A stretch of DNA of 64,000 bases from JAPLDB01 sp038206355. GTDB lineage: Bacteria > Bacteroidota > Bacteroidia > AKYH767-A > 2013-40CM-41-45. Under the pieces are notes generated by a model that was not told the origin of the DNA, did no database searches, and saw only the letters and a program-made list of their open reading frames with translations. The position numbers and the translations under genes were made by a program. Location of the stretch: positions 1-64,000 of the forward strand of contig JBBRAY010000018.1 of assembly GCA_038206355.1 (NCBI GenBank), written 5' to 3'. Positions 53,640-63,100 of the stretch are shown piece after piece (the stretch's first letter is position 1; each line of letters starts with the position of its first letter).

Positions 53640-54050
53640 CTATTTCTCCATTTGAATTGAATATGTTACGGTCTCGTCATGAATAAAATTATCATCTAAT
53701 TCAGAATATTTTTGATAAGTTCTATTTATACTAATTATCTTTCCCTCGGAAGGCGGACTATAATATGATTGCAAACTATCCCTTTCAATGTATTCTTGTA
53801 AATCATCTAATCGTACAATCGGGGCTTTCCCTATTTTCAAGGATAGCTCAATGAACTTACTTAATTTATGATCGAAGTCGCCATTTAATACTTGAGAAAC
53901 ATATCCTTTGCTAACGCCAAGAAGTTCGGCAAACTTTGTTTGATTCATTCCTTTGGTATCTTTAATAAAATCTTCTACTTCCTTATACAGATTGTTTTGA
54001 ATTTCAGCTAACCAAAATTCTTTAGTATTTATAAACTCTTCTCTTGTCAT
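53640..54050 (-). CDS. HigA-like XRE antitoxin with long C-terminal tail
   Basis: The 136-residue protein has a Xre-type HTH at about residues 36-57 (NQTKFAELLGVSKGYVSQVL) preceded by a helical N-terminus, a layout seen in HigA-type antitoxins. Residues 82-136 form an extension unrelated to the DNA-binding core, containing YYSPPSEGKIISINRTYQKY. In TAC systems such a tail is the chaperone addiction region that makes the antitoxin unstable without its SecB-like partner; assignment here is by position and length. The toxin gene ends seven bases upstream, and the chaperone gene follows after one base. It probably represses the operon through the palindrome at 54453-54472. Confidence 0.83.
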   Translation of the reverse strand: MTREEFINTKEFWLAEIQNNLYKEVEDFIKDTKGMNQTKFAELLGVSKGYVSQVLNGDFDHKLSKFIELSLKIGKAPIVRLDDLQEYIERDSLQSYYSPPSEGKIISINRTYQKYSELDDNFIHDETVTYSIQMEK

Positions 54051-54057
54051 GGTTTTT

Positions 54058-54450
54058 TTATTTTAATGATCGTAAATACTCTTGTTTAATTTTTCTAAAT
54101 TTTTTGATGTCATTATCTTGTTCCGACTTATCATTATCAGCCCAAAGTGTCACAATTTTTCCCGTCCCCTTTAAATGGAACGCGTATATTCTTATATGTT
54201 CTGTTCTAAATTCCAAGTCAGTCCCATCAATAGAGTCTGGCAATGTATGAACCTTTTTTCCTAATCTTCTTTCGCCTCTGGAATACATATCCATATATCT
54301 CATGATAGTATTCCTTTCGCTATTCAATTGAGGAATGCCAACCTTTGTTGCCATATATTCATTGTATTGATTCCTCCCATCAGCCGTGAGTTGATGGAAA
54401 GAATCCTTGCCGGTTATTTCCTTAAATTGTACTAATGCAAATTTAGGCAT
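54058..54450 (-). CDS. HigB/RelE-like toxin of the TAC operon
   Basis: The 130-residue protein is the first gene of the operon. The region LEFRTEHIRIYAFHLKGTGK with IVTLWADNDKSEQDNDIKKF (about residues 79-118) has the beta-strand and Lys-rich helix pattern of the phage Gp49/HigB/RelE family, ribosome-dependent mRNA endonucleases. KKVHTLPDSIDGTDLEFRT is the usual segment before the core. The N-terminal 60 residues are longer than in minimal HigB. The toxin-first order is that of higBA modules. Catalytic residues cannot be fixed without alignment. The start codon sits three bases from the operator palindrome. Confidence 0.77.
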   Translation of the reverse strand: MPKFALVQFKEITGKDSFHQLTADGRNQYNEYMATKVGIPQLNSERNTIMRYMDMYSRGERRLGKKVHTLPDSIDGTDLEFRTEHIRIYAFHLKGTGKIVTLWADNDKSEQDNDIKKFRKIKQEYLRSLK

Positions 54451-54452
54451 AA

Positions 54453-54472
54453 AGTTTAGTTTGAACTAAACT
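54453..54472 (-). promoter_or_regulatory. Operator palindrome of the TAC operon
   Basis: AGTTTAGTT-TG-AACTAAACT is a perfect inverted repeat with nine-base arms and a two-base centre, ending three bases before the toxin ATG. A promoter-like TAGTTTAG is embedded in it on the reverse strand. A HigA-type antitoxin is the expected ligand. Confidence 0.7.
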
Positions 54473-54489
54473 ATTTTGATTGAATTCAT

Positions 54490-54497
54490 TACATTTG
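54490..54497 (+). promoter_or_regulatory. Promoter-like TACATTTG reading toward the transposase
   Basis: A TAnnTTTG match on the forward strand lies between the TAC operator and the transposase remnant, a plausible original transposase promoter. Confidence 0.35.
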
Positions 54498-54585
54498 CCG
54501 TCCAAAATACCCGAAATACCATGCGAATTATAGGCAGATGCACAATGTATTGGGAATCAACCAATTAAAATTATACTAAAATTGA

Positions 54586-55333
54586 TCAATCAACACAGTA
54601 ACAAAGCTGCTTGTTGAAGTTGGTCAGGCTTGTTCTATTTTCCATTACGATACAGTAAAGAATCTGAATACAAAAAAGGCTGAACTGGATGAATGTTGGA
54701 GTTTTGCAGGAAAGAAACAGGCGCACGTTGCAAACCCCGAAAAGGGGGATGGCGTTGGGGATGCTTGGACATGGATAGCAATGGATTCAGATTCTAAACT
54801 TGTTATCAGTTGGCTCGTTGGCGAACGTGATGCAGAAACAGCAATGTATTTCGTAGAAGATGTGGCGCGCAGACTGAATGACAAAATTCAGTTGACAACA
54901 GACGGGCTAAAGGTGTACGTAAATGCAGTTGAAGCAGCATTTGGCAATAACGTTGACTTTGCTCAGCTTGTAAATAGTGTATGGAGGGGCTGACGGGAAC
55001 AACAACGAAAGAAAATATTCACCCTCTCCATTTGTCAGCGCGAAGAAAACACCGATAACAGGAAACCCTGATCCAAAAAATATTTCTATCAGTTACATCG
55101 AGCGGCAAAATTTAACTCTGAGAATGGGAAACAGAAGATTCACCCGCCTCACAAATGCTTTATCTAAGAAACTTGAAAACCATTGTCATTCAATAGCCCT
55201 TCACTTTGTTTACTTTAACTTCTGCCGCATACATCAAACGCTAAGAGTTACCCCGGCAATGGAAGCCGGATTGACTCAGGAGATAATGAGTGTTGAACAA
55301 CTTATATCTCTGATTGACATGTATAAAGGGTAA
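54586..55333 (+). pseudogene. IS1-type transposase, frameshifted and 5'-decayed
   Basis: The frame from 54586 reads SINTVTKLLVEVGQACSIFH, the helix-turn-helix end, then ELDECWSFAGKKQAHVANPE, GDAWTWIAMDSDSKLVISWL and QLTTDGLKVYVNAVEAAFGN, stopping at 54993. The continuation, one base out of frame from about 54977, gives YGGADGNNNE, then YIERQNLTLRMGNRRFTRLT and ENHCHSIALHFVYFNFCRIH followed by QTLRVTPAMEAG to 55333. This is an IS1-type DDE transposase: Asp codons at 54688 and 54901 lie in the first part, the Glu codon (55100) in the second. A one-base insertion near 54973 separates them. Codons before 54586 contain stops, so the zinc-ribbon N-terminus is lost. Compared with classical IS1, no A-rich slippery heptamer is present. 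Confidence 0.82.
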
Positions 55334-55408
55334 AAATAATTCATTTCTTACACAAAGTTTTTTCAGACTTTTAGAGCATATTTATCTCTGAAAGTTCATT
55401 GAAATAAT

Positions 55409-55416
55409 TACCTTTG
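55409..55416 (+). promoter_or_regulatory. Promoter element TACCTTTG
   Basis: It ends four bases before the ATG at 55421, the same octamer and spacing as upstream of the ATA-start gene at the other end of the element. Confidence 0.55.
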
Positions 55417-55420
55417 AAGT

Positions 55421-55690
55421 ATGTACACTTTCAAAGCAGAGCGCAAAGACGAAATCAATCGAAAGATTAACGGATTGTTTGATATGAGGTGCACCAATAA
55501 GGCGTGCCCGCAATACGATAAAGACATTCACCACACCAATGGCATTTTGGATTGGAACGTTACTCCAACAGGAATTGGACGTATTGATTTCAGCCAACTA
55601 AAAGAAGGGAATTTTTGTTGTGATGATTTTCGCGATAGACTAAACGCGGGATACCATCAAATAATGAAAGATAATTTTATTCCTCTTTAG
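55421..55690 (+). CDS. Hypothetical Cys-containing passenger protein (89 residues)
   Basis: The product begins MYTFKAERKDEINRKINGLF and has cysteines arranged as C-x4-C (RCTNKACPQYD) and a later CC pair (EGNFCCDDFRD), which could form a small metal site. No family is recognised. It has its own nearly leaderless promoter and lies between the transposase remnant and the right end of the element, so it is a passenger gene rather than part of the transposition machinery. Its 3' end overlaps a small stop-interrupted gene on the other strand by about 14 bases. Confidence 0.6.
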   Translation: MYTFKAERKDEINRKINGLFDMRCTNKACPQYDKDIHHTNGILDWNVTPTGIGRIDFSQLKEGNFCCDDFRDRLNAGYHQIMKDNFIPL

Positions 55691-55868
55691 GCTTGAACAT
55701 TCCAATCAGGTTGCCGCCCTTGCAGTTGTAGCAGTTCCCAAACTCATTTTCCCCTGTCTTTCTCTCAAAGGTAAACCCACCATTGGCGTAAAGCGCAATG
55801 CGATCACCGTTTTCTTACTCATGGGTAAAGATTATATCTTTCTCCCATTCTTTTTTTTCATTTTCCAT
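55677..55868 (-). pseudogene. Small passenger gene interrupted by one in-frame stop
   Basis: From ATG at 55868 the reverse strand reads MENEKKEWEKDIIFTHE, then TAA at codon 18, then in the same frame ENGDRIALYANGGFTFERKT and GENEFGNCYNCKGGNLIGMF with a short Lys/Glu tail and stop, 63 codons overall. The second part has a C-x2-C pair and clean coding composition. The simplest reading is a single nonsense change in a 63-residue protein; two separate tiny genes are less likely because the second has no ATG. No family recognised. Confidence 0.5.
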
Positions 55869-55922
55869 TTCACATATAAATTTGTGAAATGATTGAACGA
55901 CCTTTTTAATCTGCCTAATCAG

Positions 55923-55950
55923 TAGTTAATTCTCTAACTGAGACACTGCC
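55923..55950. repeat. Right terminal inverted repeat
   Basis: The reverse complement begins GGCAGTGTCTCA and ends TTAACTA, matching the left end at 21 of 28 positions. Confidence 0.8.
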
Positions 55951-55958
55951 AAACCATG
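55951..55958. repeat. Target site duplication, right copy (AAACCATG)
   Basis: Identical to 52787-52794 and directly against the right inverted end. Confidence 0.85.
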
Positions 55959-56044
55959 AGAATAAGACCTTTGTCAAAAGGTGAGAAAATAAATTTTTCA
56001 GAGTTTATAAATTTGATTTCATTTACGCATAAATAAAAGAAATT

Positions 56045-56788
56045 ATGGCGCTAATTCATTCTTTTGAGGAAGACGGTAACTGGTTATTCAAACGCAGGGG
56101 AATTATCCCGCTGGTACTTTTCGCACTTGCATTGCCGGCAGTTTTTTTCACTGATTATTTCTCAATGAGTAATTCATTTATCACAACCATCAATTATACA
56201 GCAGCATTATTAAGTCTGGCCGGCTTTGCCGTAAGGGCTTATACCATAGGTACGACGCCACGCGGCACATCAGGGCGTAATACGGACAAGCAGGTGGCTG
56301 AACAACTCAATACTTCAGGAATTTATTCAATGGTTCGTCATCCGCTTTACCTGGGAAATTACCTGATGTGGATTGGGATCGTACTTTTCACAAAGAACTT
56401 TTCATTTACAATTATTGTAAGTCTGCTCTACTGGATCTACTATGAGCGCATCATGTTTGCTGAAGAACGGTTTCTTGAAAAAAAATTCGGAGAAGTTTAT
56501 ATGACGTGGTCAAAAAAAGCGCCTGCATTTATTCCGCGTTTCGGTAGTTTCAGAAAAAGCGAGGTCTCTTTTTCAATGAAGAGTGTTTTGCGCAGGGAAT
56601 ATTCGGGCGTTCTGGCAACAGTGATTGGTTTTGTATATGTGGAAGGGCTCATCGGTTTTGTAAAATGGCACGAGTTTCATATCGGAGAAAAATTTGCCTG
56701 GGCCCTGGGAGCCGCTGCCTTATCAGCACTCTTCCTGCGTTCATTAAAGCATTATACGAAAGTGCTGAGTGAAGAGGGGAGAAGCTAG
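56045..56788 (+). CDS. Isoprenylcysteine-carboxyl-methyltransferase-like (PEMT/ICMT) membrane methyltransferase
   Basis: The 247-residue membrane protein has hydrophobic segments in its first 80 residues and the family core SGIYSMVRHPLYLGNYLMWI with the following YYERIMFAEERFLEKKFGEV. In ICMT and PEMT proteins this R-H-P-x-Y and the later E-E-x-x-L-x-x-x-F form the SAM- and substrate-binding site. Bacterial members methylate lipids, including lipid A phosphate in some species, or remain uncharacterised; the substrate here is unknown. The transposon was inserted about 95 bases upstream of its ATG. Confidence 0.85.
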   Translation: MALIHSFEEDGNWLFKRRGIIPLVLFALALPAVFFTDYFSMSNSFITTINYTAALLSLAGFAVRAYTIGTTPRGTSGRNTDKQVAEQLNTSGIYSMVRHPLYLGNYLMWIGIVLFTKNFSFTIIVSLLYWIYYERIMFAEERFLEKKFGEVYMTWSKKAPAFIPRFGSFRKSEVSFSMKSVLRREYSGVLATVIGFVYVEGLIGFVKWHEFHIGEKFAWALGAAALSALFLRSLKHYTKVLSEEGRS

Positions 56789-57096
56789 GGGGTACGAATA
56801 ACGAATAAATACGAATATACGGAGTACCAATTACCAATAGATTCGAATTTACGGATTGCGAATTGATGAGAATATTCAAATTAGACTTAACATAATTTTC
56901 CAATTTTGTTGAATTGTCCCGACGTGACTCAATATTGGTAACCAAGAAACCTTTTTTTTTGAAAAATCCCACAGGTAAGTAATCCCGTTTACGCCGTTTA
57001 TGTTGCAATCCGACCTGGTCCTGTAAGGAAGACATGTTGTTCAATGATTGATTAGCAAATTCTAACGAAGATATAAAAGTCGGATAGCCACAAAAG
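56789..57096. other. Intergenic region with short ACGAAT-type repeats
   Basis: The first 80 bases contain several close copies of TACGAAT or ATTCG-type words (for example around 56795-56825 and 56843-56865). The rest shows no gene or motif I can support. Confidence 0.4.
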
Positions 57097-57129
57097 AAAA
57101 TCCCCGTCAGTATCAGTGACAGGGATTTT
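57097..57129 (-). terminator. Terminator after the giant PKD protein gene
   Basis: Thirteen-base arms (57097-57109 and 57117-57129, one mismatch) with a seven-base loop form a hairpin that carries A and T runs on either side, so it may act in both directions. Confidence 0.7.
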
Positions 57130-57167
57130 TCTCTTGACGTATTGCCGGAACAGAGACGTCAATATTT

Positions 57168-60100
57168 TTATCTGACAACACTTACGTGGCCGACCCACTC
57201 ATAGAATACATTGTCATTTCCGATACCGTGAATTTTGTAAACGTAAACGTCTGCTTGCACAGGGCGCCCGTTATAGTTACCATCCCATGAACCTTCCAGC
57301 CCATGCCATGATTTAAGCTCCAGTCCCCACCTGTCGAAAATTGTCACATAGATGTCTCTCATCTGCGTCCACTTCGGATAGAATGCATCGTTGATGCCAT
57401 CGCCGTTCGGTGTAAAACAGTTCGGTGCAAACAACGTACTGCGCGGACCTATTTCAATAGTACGGTAAGTTGTATCACGACAACCATAACTGTTTACCAC
57501 TACCAATTGCGTTACAAATGAGCCGGTGTCGGCATATACGTGTACAGGGTTCATTTCTGTTGAACTCGTAGTACCGTCACCGAATGTCCACGTGTATGCA
57601 CTATAACCTGAACTGAGGTTCGTATAGTTAATGACGGGAGAAATATTATCAGCGTTTGGATTATCCATCTGGAAATCTGCCAGCGGAGAAGGGAATGCAT
57701 TTACAAATCCGTTCTGTTGCAGGAAGGCCTGGCAACCATTACTGCTCACAACTGTCAATGTAACAGGATATGAACCCGCCTGTGCATAAATATGATCAGG
57801 ATTTTGTAAGGTACTTACATCCCCGTCACCGAAACTCCATAACCACCCACTGATGTTGCCGTAACTACTTGTACTCAGATCGGCAAAGTGTGCAGTGAAA
57901 TTACTACAGCCATTGCCCCCGCCATTAAATTGTGCTACAGGATTTGGCTTCACAAGTACTGTTCTCAGTGCATTGTTGATACATCCGTGATTGGAAGTGG
58001 CAACAAGATTTACATTGTATGTTCCTTCAGTCGTATAAAGGTGATTCGGATTTAATGCGTTTGACGTACCTCCGTCACCAAAGCTCCAGAAGTAATTATT
58101 GATGCTTCCGTTTGGAATTGTAGATCCGTTGATAAACGCATTCGGCAAATGCAGACAAACGCTGTCAGCCGCAAACTGTGCATCAGGTAATGGATGAATA
58201 GTTACGTGTGCAAGATCAGTGTTGGCGCAACCGTGCTGATTGGCTACGGTGACTGTAACATCATAGTTTCCGTATTGAGCATAGGTATGCATCGGGTTCG
58301 CAAGTGATGAACTTGTTCCGTCACCCATATCCCACGTATAGGTGAGAAGTATTGATGAATCGGCAGATGAAATGTCTGCCATGGAAATTGAATCATGCAG
58401 ACAGGCATCATTTGTTGCTATCTGAGGCGATGGAATTTCCCAGATATTAATTCCCCTTGCGGTCTGATTGCTGCAACCATAAGTTGTCGTAATAGCGAGG
58501 TCAACATTGAACTGACCGATGGTGCTGTACATGTGCTGTGGCTGACCGATATTGGCAGATGAATTGTCTCCAAACGTCCAATTCCATGATGCAATGTTTC
58601 CGTCGTTGGCAACGCTGTGGTCTATGAAATTAGTAACATGACCGAGGCAGTTGTCGTTGGCATTAAACAATGCAACAGGGAGTCCATGTACCAGTGCCGG
58701 TTGCGTAAGTGTACTTACACATCCGTTTGCTGTGGAAATGGTAAGCGTGATATTCTGTGAGCCTACAGAAGTGAAAGTTGTATTCGGATTGTAAAGGGAA
58801 GAAGTCTGCCCGTTCCCGAAATCCCATGCCGGCGTAAATGACCCGCCACCGGCTACACTGGATTGATTATAAAACTGTGTTGCGCCGCCAAGACATGGAG
58901 CATTGGAAGTAAATGCAACCTGAGGCATAGGGAAGATATTTACATTCTGCGAATAGGTGCTGGTACAACCCTGATCACTGGTGATGTTCAGCAATACATG
59001 ATAGGTTCCGCTAGTCGCATAATTGTGCGTTGGTTCATCCTGTGTTGATGATGTACTGTCACCAAGATTCCAGCTCCACTGTGCTATACTCCCCGAAGAG
59101 ATGGAACTGTTGTCGAAGAAATCAACAGCAGAATTCTGACAGGCATCCATGGCCGTAAAATTTGCAACAGGTAATGGATACACACCAATCGGATAACTAA
59201 TGGTATCACGACAGTTGAAATTTGAAGTGGCAATCAGCGTGACTGTAAATGTATTGGTCGTAGTATAACTATGCGTGGGATTCGCTTGTACCGTAGCTGT
59301 ACCATCACCGAAATTCCATGAGTAAGAAAGTATGCTCCCTGACGATATGGTAGTCAGGTTAGTAAACGGCATTGTACTGTTCTGACATCCCGCCACCGTG
59401 CTGAAATCTGCCACCGGCTTAGGATAAATTGTAACCGGATTGATGAGTGTATCCGAACATCCGAGCGTTGTTGTTACGATAAGTTGCAGATCATAAGTTC
59501 CCGGAGTACCATAAATGTGTGAAGGGTTTTGAACAGATGAAGTGCTGCCGTCACCCATGCTCCATTGATAGGAAGATATGGATCCGAAATTTGAATTTGA
59601 ATTGTTGACGATTGAAACCGTTCTCAGGTCACAGACATTATTCACTGTAAATGCTGCAGACGGCAGTCCGTTTACCACAACCTGATTCTGAACGGTGTCC
59701 ATACATCCATACGATGAGGTCACAATAAGCGTGGTGGTATATGTTCCTGCAGTTGAATAATTGTGTGGAGCAGACGGTGAACCTGATGTTGTTCCGTCGC
59801 CGTAATTCCACAACCAGTCTGTGATTGTACCGCTACCGGCAATGGACTGATCCGTGAATATGCTTGCACTGTTCTGACATACTGTAGTTGTTGCAAAAGC
59901 AGCATTGGGTATCTGGTGAACCGCAACATATTGTGTAACGGCTGCACTGCATCCTGCCACTGATGTCACCATTAAAGTGACACCATAAGAACCGATATAA
60001 CCAAAGGTATAGGACGGATTTGCAACAGAGGCAGAGTAGCCATTTCCAAATCCCCAATAGTATCCTGTAATGCTTCCGCTGCTGATACCCGATAAATTTG

Positions 60101-63100
60101 TAAATGCAGTTGGTGATCCAAGACAAACATCAGGTGCTGTAAATGCAGGAACAGGAACAGGATTGATGCTAACCGTATTTGCAAATGTTGCAGAACAACC
60201 GTTTGCATCAGTAACCTCAACGGTGTATGATCCTGCTGCGTTGACTGAAATAGTTTGTGATGTCGCACCGTTGCTCCACAGATATGTGCTGCCTGCATTA
60301 CCTGCGCTCAGTGTTCCCGACTGGCCGGTACATAGTGCCAGCAACGTAGGATTGCCTGTAACTGCACCGCCGATAGTTACCTGGGCATTGCCAAGTGTTG
60401 AACAACCGTTAGGTGTCGATACTACAACAGTATAAGAACCGGAGTCACTGACAGAAATCGTTTGTGTTGTTTCCCCGGTACTCCATGAATACGATGAACC
60501 GGAATTTCCTGCATCAAGTATTGTGCTTGCGCCAAGGCAAACAAAAGTAGGAGGGATGTTTACAACAGGTATTGGATTAACGATAACATTTACCGTATCC
60601 GATGACTGACAACCTGCAGCTGAAATACCGACAACCACATAAGTCGAATTTGCATTCGGTGTAACCAGCATCCCTGCGCCGGAAATGTTGCCGGGATACC
60701 AGGTCAGATTTGGAGCGCCGGTAGCGACAAGTGAAATTGTTGAACCGTTACAGATCGTCTGATCAGGACCTGCACTGATGGCCGGTATTGCATTTACTAC
60801 AACCCTTACCGTATCGCGTGCAATACATCCGTTTGCATCCGTTGCTGTAATGATGTAGTTGGTAGAGGTCGTCGGGGTAACAGAAACCGATTGTGTATTT
60901 AATGCGCCCGGATTCCATAAATAGGTAACAGAACCGGATGCCGTAGAACTTAGTGTTGCAGAACTTCCATTGCAGATATTCTGATCCACACCTGCATTCA
61001 CCGTTGGCAGAGTGTGTACATAAACATTCACAGCATCAGTGGCAACACATCCGTTTGCATTTGTAACTGTTACTGTATACGTATTATTTGCTGCAGGATT
61101 TACAGAAATGGATGAAGTGGTTCCATTGCCGGGCGTCCACAGATAAGAAGTACCGCCCGATGCAGTAAGCGTAGCTGAACTTCCGATACAAATATCCTGA
61201 TCTGCACCGGCATCTGCAACGGGCAGTGCATTTACAGTAACAGGAGTTGTAACTGTTCCTGTACATCCGTTTGAAGAGGTCACTGTCATCGTTACATTAA
61301 ATGTTCCTGATGTAGAATACGTATGCGAAGGATTCGATGCATTCGAAGTTCCGAGGTCGCCGAAGCTCCATGAAACATTTGTTATTCCTCCGGAAGAAAT
61401 GGTAGAGGTATTGGTGAAATTAGTTACTGAACCGATACATACTGTCGTTGCCGTAAAAGACGCAACCGGTAAAGGATATACAGTAACGGGCTGTGTAATT
61501 GAATTGGTACATCCGCCGGCTGTGGTCACCTGAAGGGTTACGTTGAAATTGCCGCTTGTGGAATAACTGTGTGTTGGATTCTGTTGGGTGCTCGTACCGC
61601 CATCACCGAAACTCCAGTTGTATGAAGTAATGTTTCCGGATGAAACAGATGACAAATCAGTAAATACAGCATTTGAATTCTGGCATGAATTGAGGGCAGT
61701 GAAATTGGCTACCGGTAATGGGTTCACAGGTACATTTCCGGTATATGTGGATACACATCCGGTGCTGGATACGATGGTAAGTGAAACAGCGTGACCTCCT
61801 GATGTGCTGAATGTATGTGTTGGATTTTGAACACCGCTTACTCCGCCGTCACCGAAATTCCACGACCATGACGTAATAATGCCTGTTGTAATATTAGAGA
61901 TGTCCGTAAAGGAAGTTGTGTTTCCGATACAAACATTTGTAGCCGTGAAGTTTGCCGCCGGTAATGGGTTTACCGATGCACTTGCGCTAACTGTTCCTGT
62001 ACATCCTGTAGCTGTATCCGTGAGGGTTAATGTATAGGTACCCGCATTGTAAACCATTATTGATTGCGTCGTTGCGCCGTTTGACCATGAATACTGATAT
62101 CCGGAATACCCGGGATTGATCACAACGCTGTCGCCCTGACAAAAAGAAACAGTAGGTAATGTTACATTTAAGCTGCTTCCCAATGTTGCTGTACATGAAG
62201 CTGTTGTGCTGCAACCGAATGCGTCAGTTACGGTAACAGAATATGTTCCTCCGGTACTCACAGTAATTGATTGTGTAGTTGCACCATTACTCCATATATA
62301 ATTCATTCCTGCAACGCCTGCATTAAGTGTGGCATTTGCACCATTACAGATAAAGACCGGATTTAGATTTACGACGGGAGCCTGGTGAACGATTACATTA
62401 ACCGTATCATACCCAAGACATGCACCATTCGAAACCTGAACCACATAGGTTGTATTACCTGAAGGAGTAATTGAAATAGATGAAGATGTTGATCCGCCCG
62501 GAAACCAGCTATAGGAAGATCCACCGGATGCAGTCAATGTAGCTGATGAACCCTGACATATATTCTGGTCGGGACCTGCAACTGCAACAGGAGCAGGATT
62601 TACCGTTACCAATACATTATCGTTTGCGGTACAGCCATTTGCATCGGTTACAGTTACTGTATAAGTAGTACTTGAAGAAGGACTGACGACAATAGTAGAA
62701 GTAGTTGCACCATTACTCCAGGTATAAGGTCCGCCACCACCGGCGGTTAGTGTAATTGAACCGTTTTGGCAGATCGCAACATCAGGTCCGGCATTAACAA
62801 CAGGCAAAGGATAGATTGTTACTGTTGTTGTAGCACTATTGGTACAACCGTTTCCATTTGTTGCTGTTAAAGTAACGGTATAAGTTCCGTCACTGTTATA
62901 TTGATAAACAGGGTTTTGTCCTGTGCCGGTGGCGCCGTTTCCATAATTCCAGTTGTAGCCGCTCAATCCGCCGGTTGACGTAAATGAAATGGGAGAACCA
63001 AGACATGCATTGGCACCTGTGATATTAATAACAGGTAAATCAAAAATGGTAATTGTATGGATAACAGTATCAGAACAAGACAATAAATCCCCGGCAATTA

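Larger units (their letters stand above)
52795..55950. mobile_element. 3,156-bp IS1-type transposon carrying a toxin-antitoxin-chaperone operon
   Basis: The element has imperfect inverted ends starting GG (21 of 28 positions match) and is flanked by identical 8-bp AAACCATG copies, which is the target duplication size of IS1-type elements. Inside are, left to right: a small basic protein gene (+), SecB-like chaperone, HigA-like antitoxin and HigB-like toxin genes (-), a broken IS1-type transposase (+), an 89-residue protein (+) and a small stop-interrupted gene (-). Insertion was into the gap between the START-like and isoprenylcysteine-methyltransferase-like genes; joining the flanks at one AAACCATG restores a plain 165-base intergenic region. 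The transposase is frameshifted, so the copy is probably immobile unless helped in trans. Confidence 0.85.

Noticed and set aside
54973..54993. Programmed frameshift in the transposase
   Set aside because: The shift is +1 and there is no A-rich slippery heptamer or adjoining structure; a simple insertion explains it better.
55677..55822. Frameshift model for the small gene beginning MSKK on the reverse strand
   Set aside because: A single in-frame stop in a longer frame starting at 55868 accounts for all the coding-like sequence without any indel.
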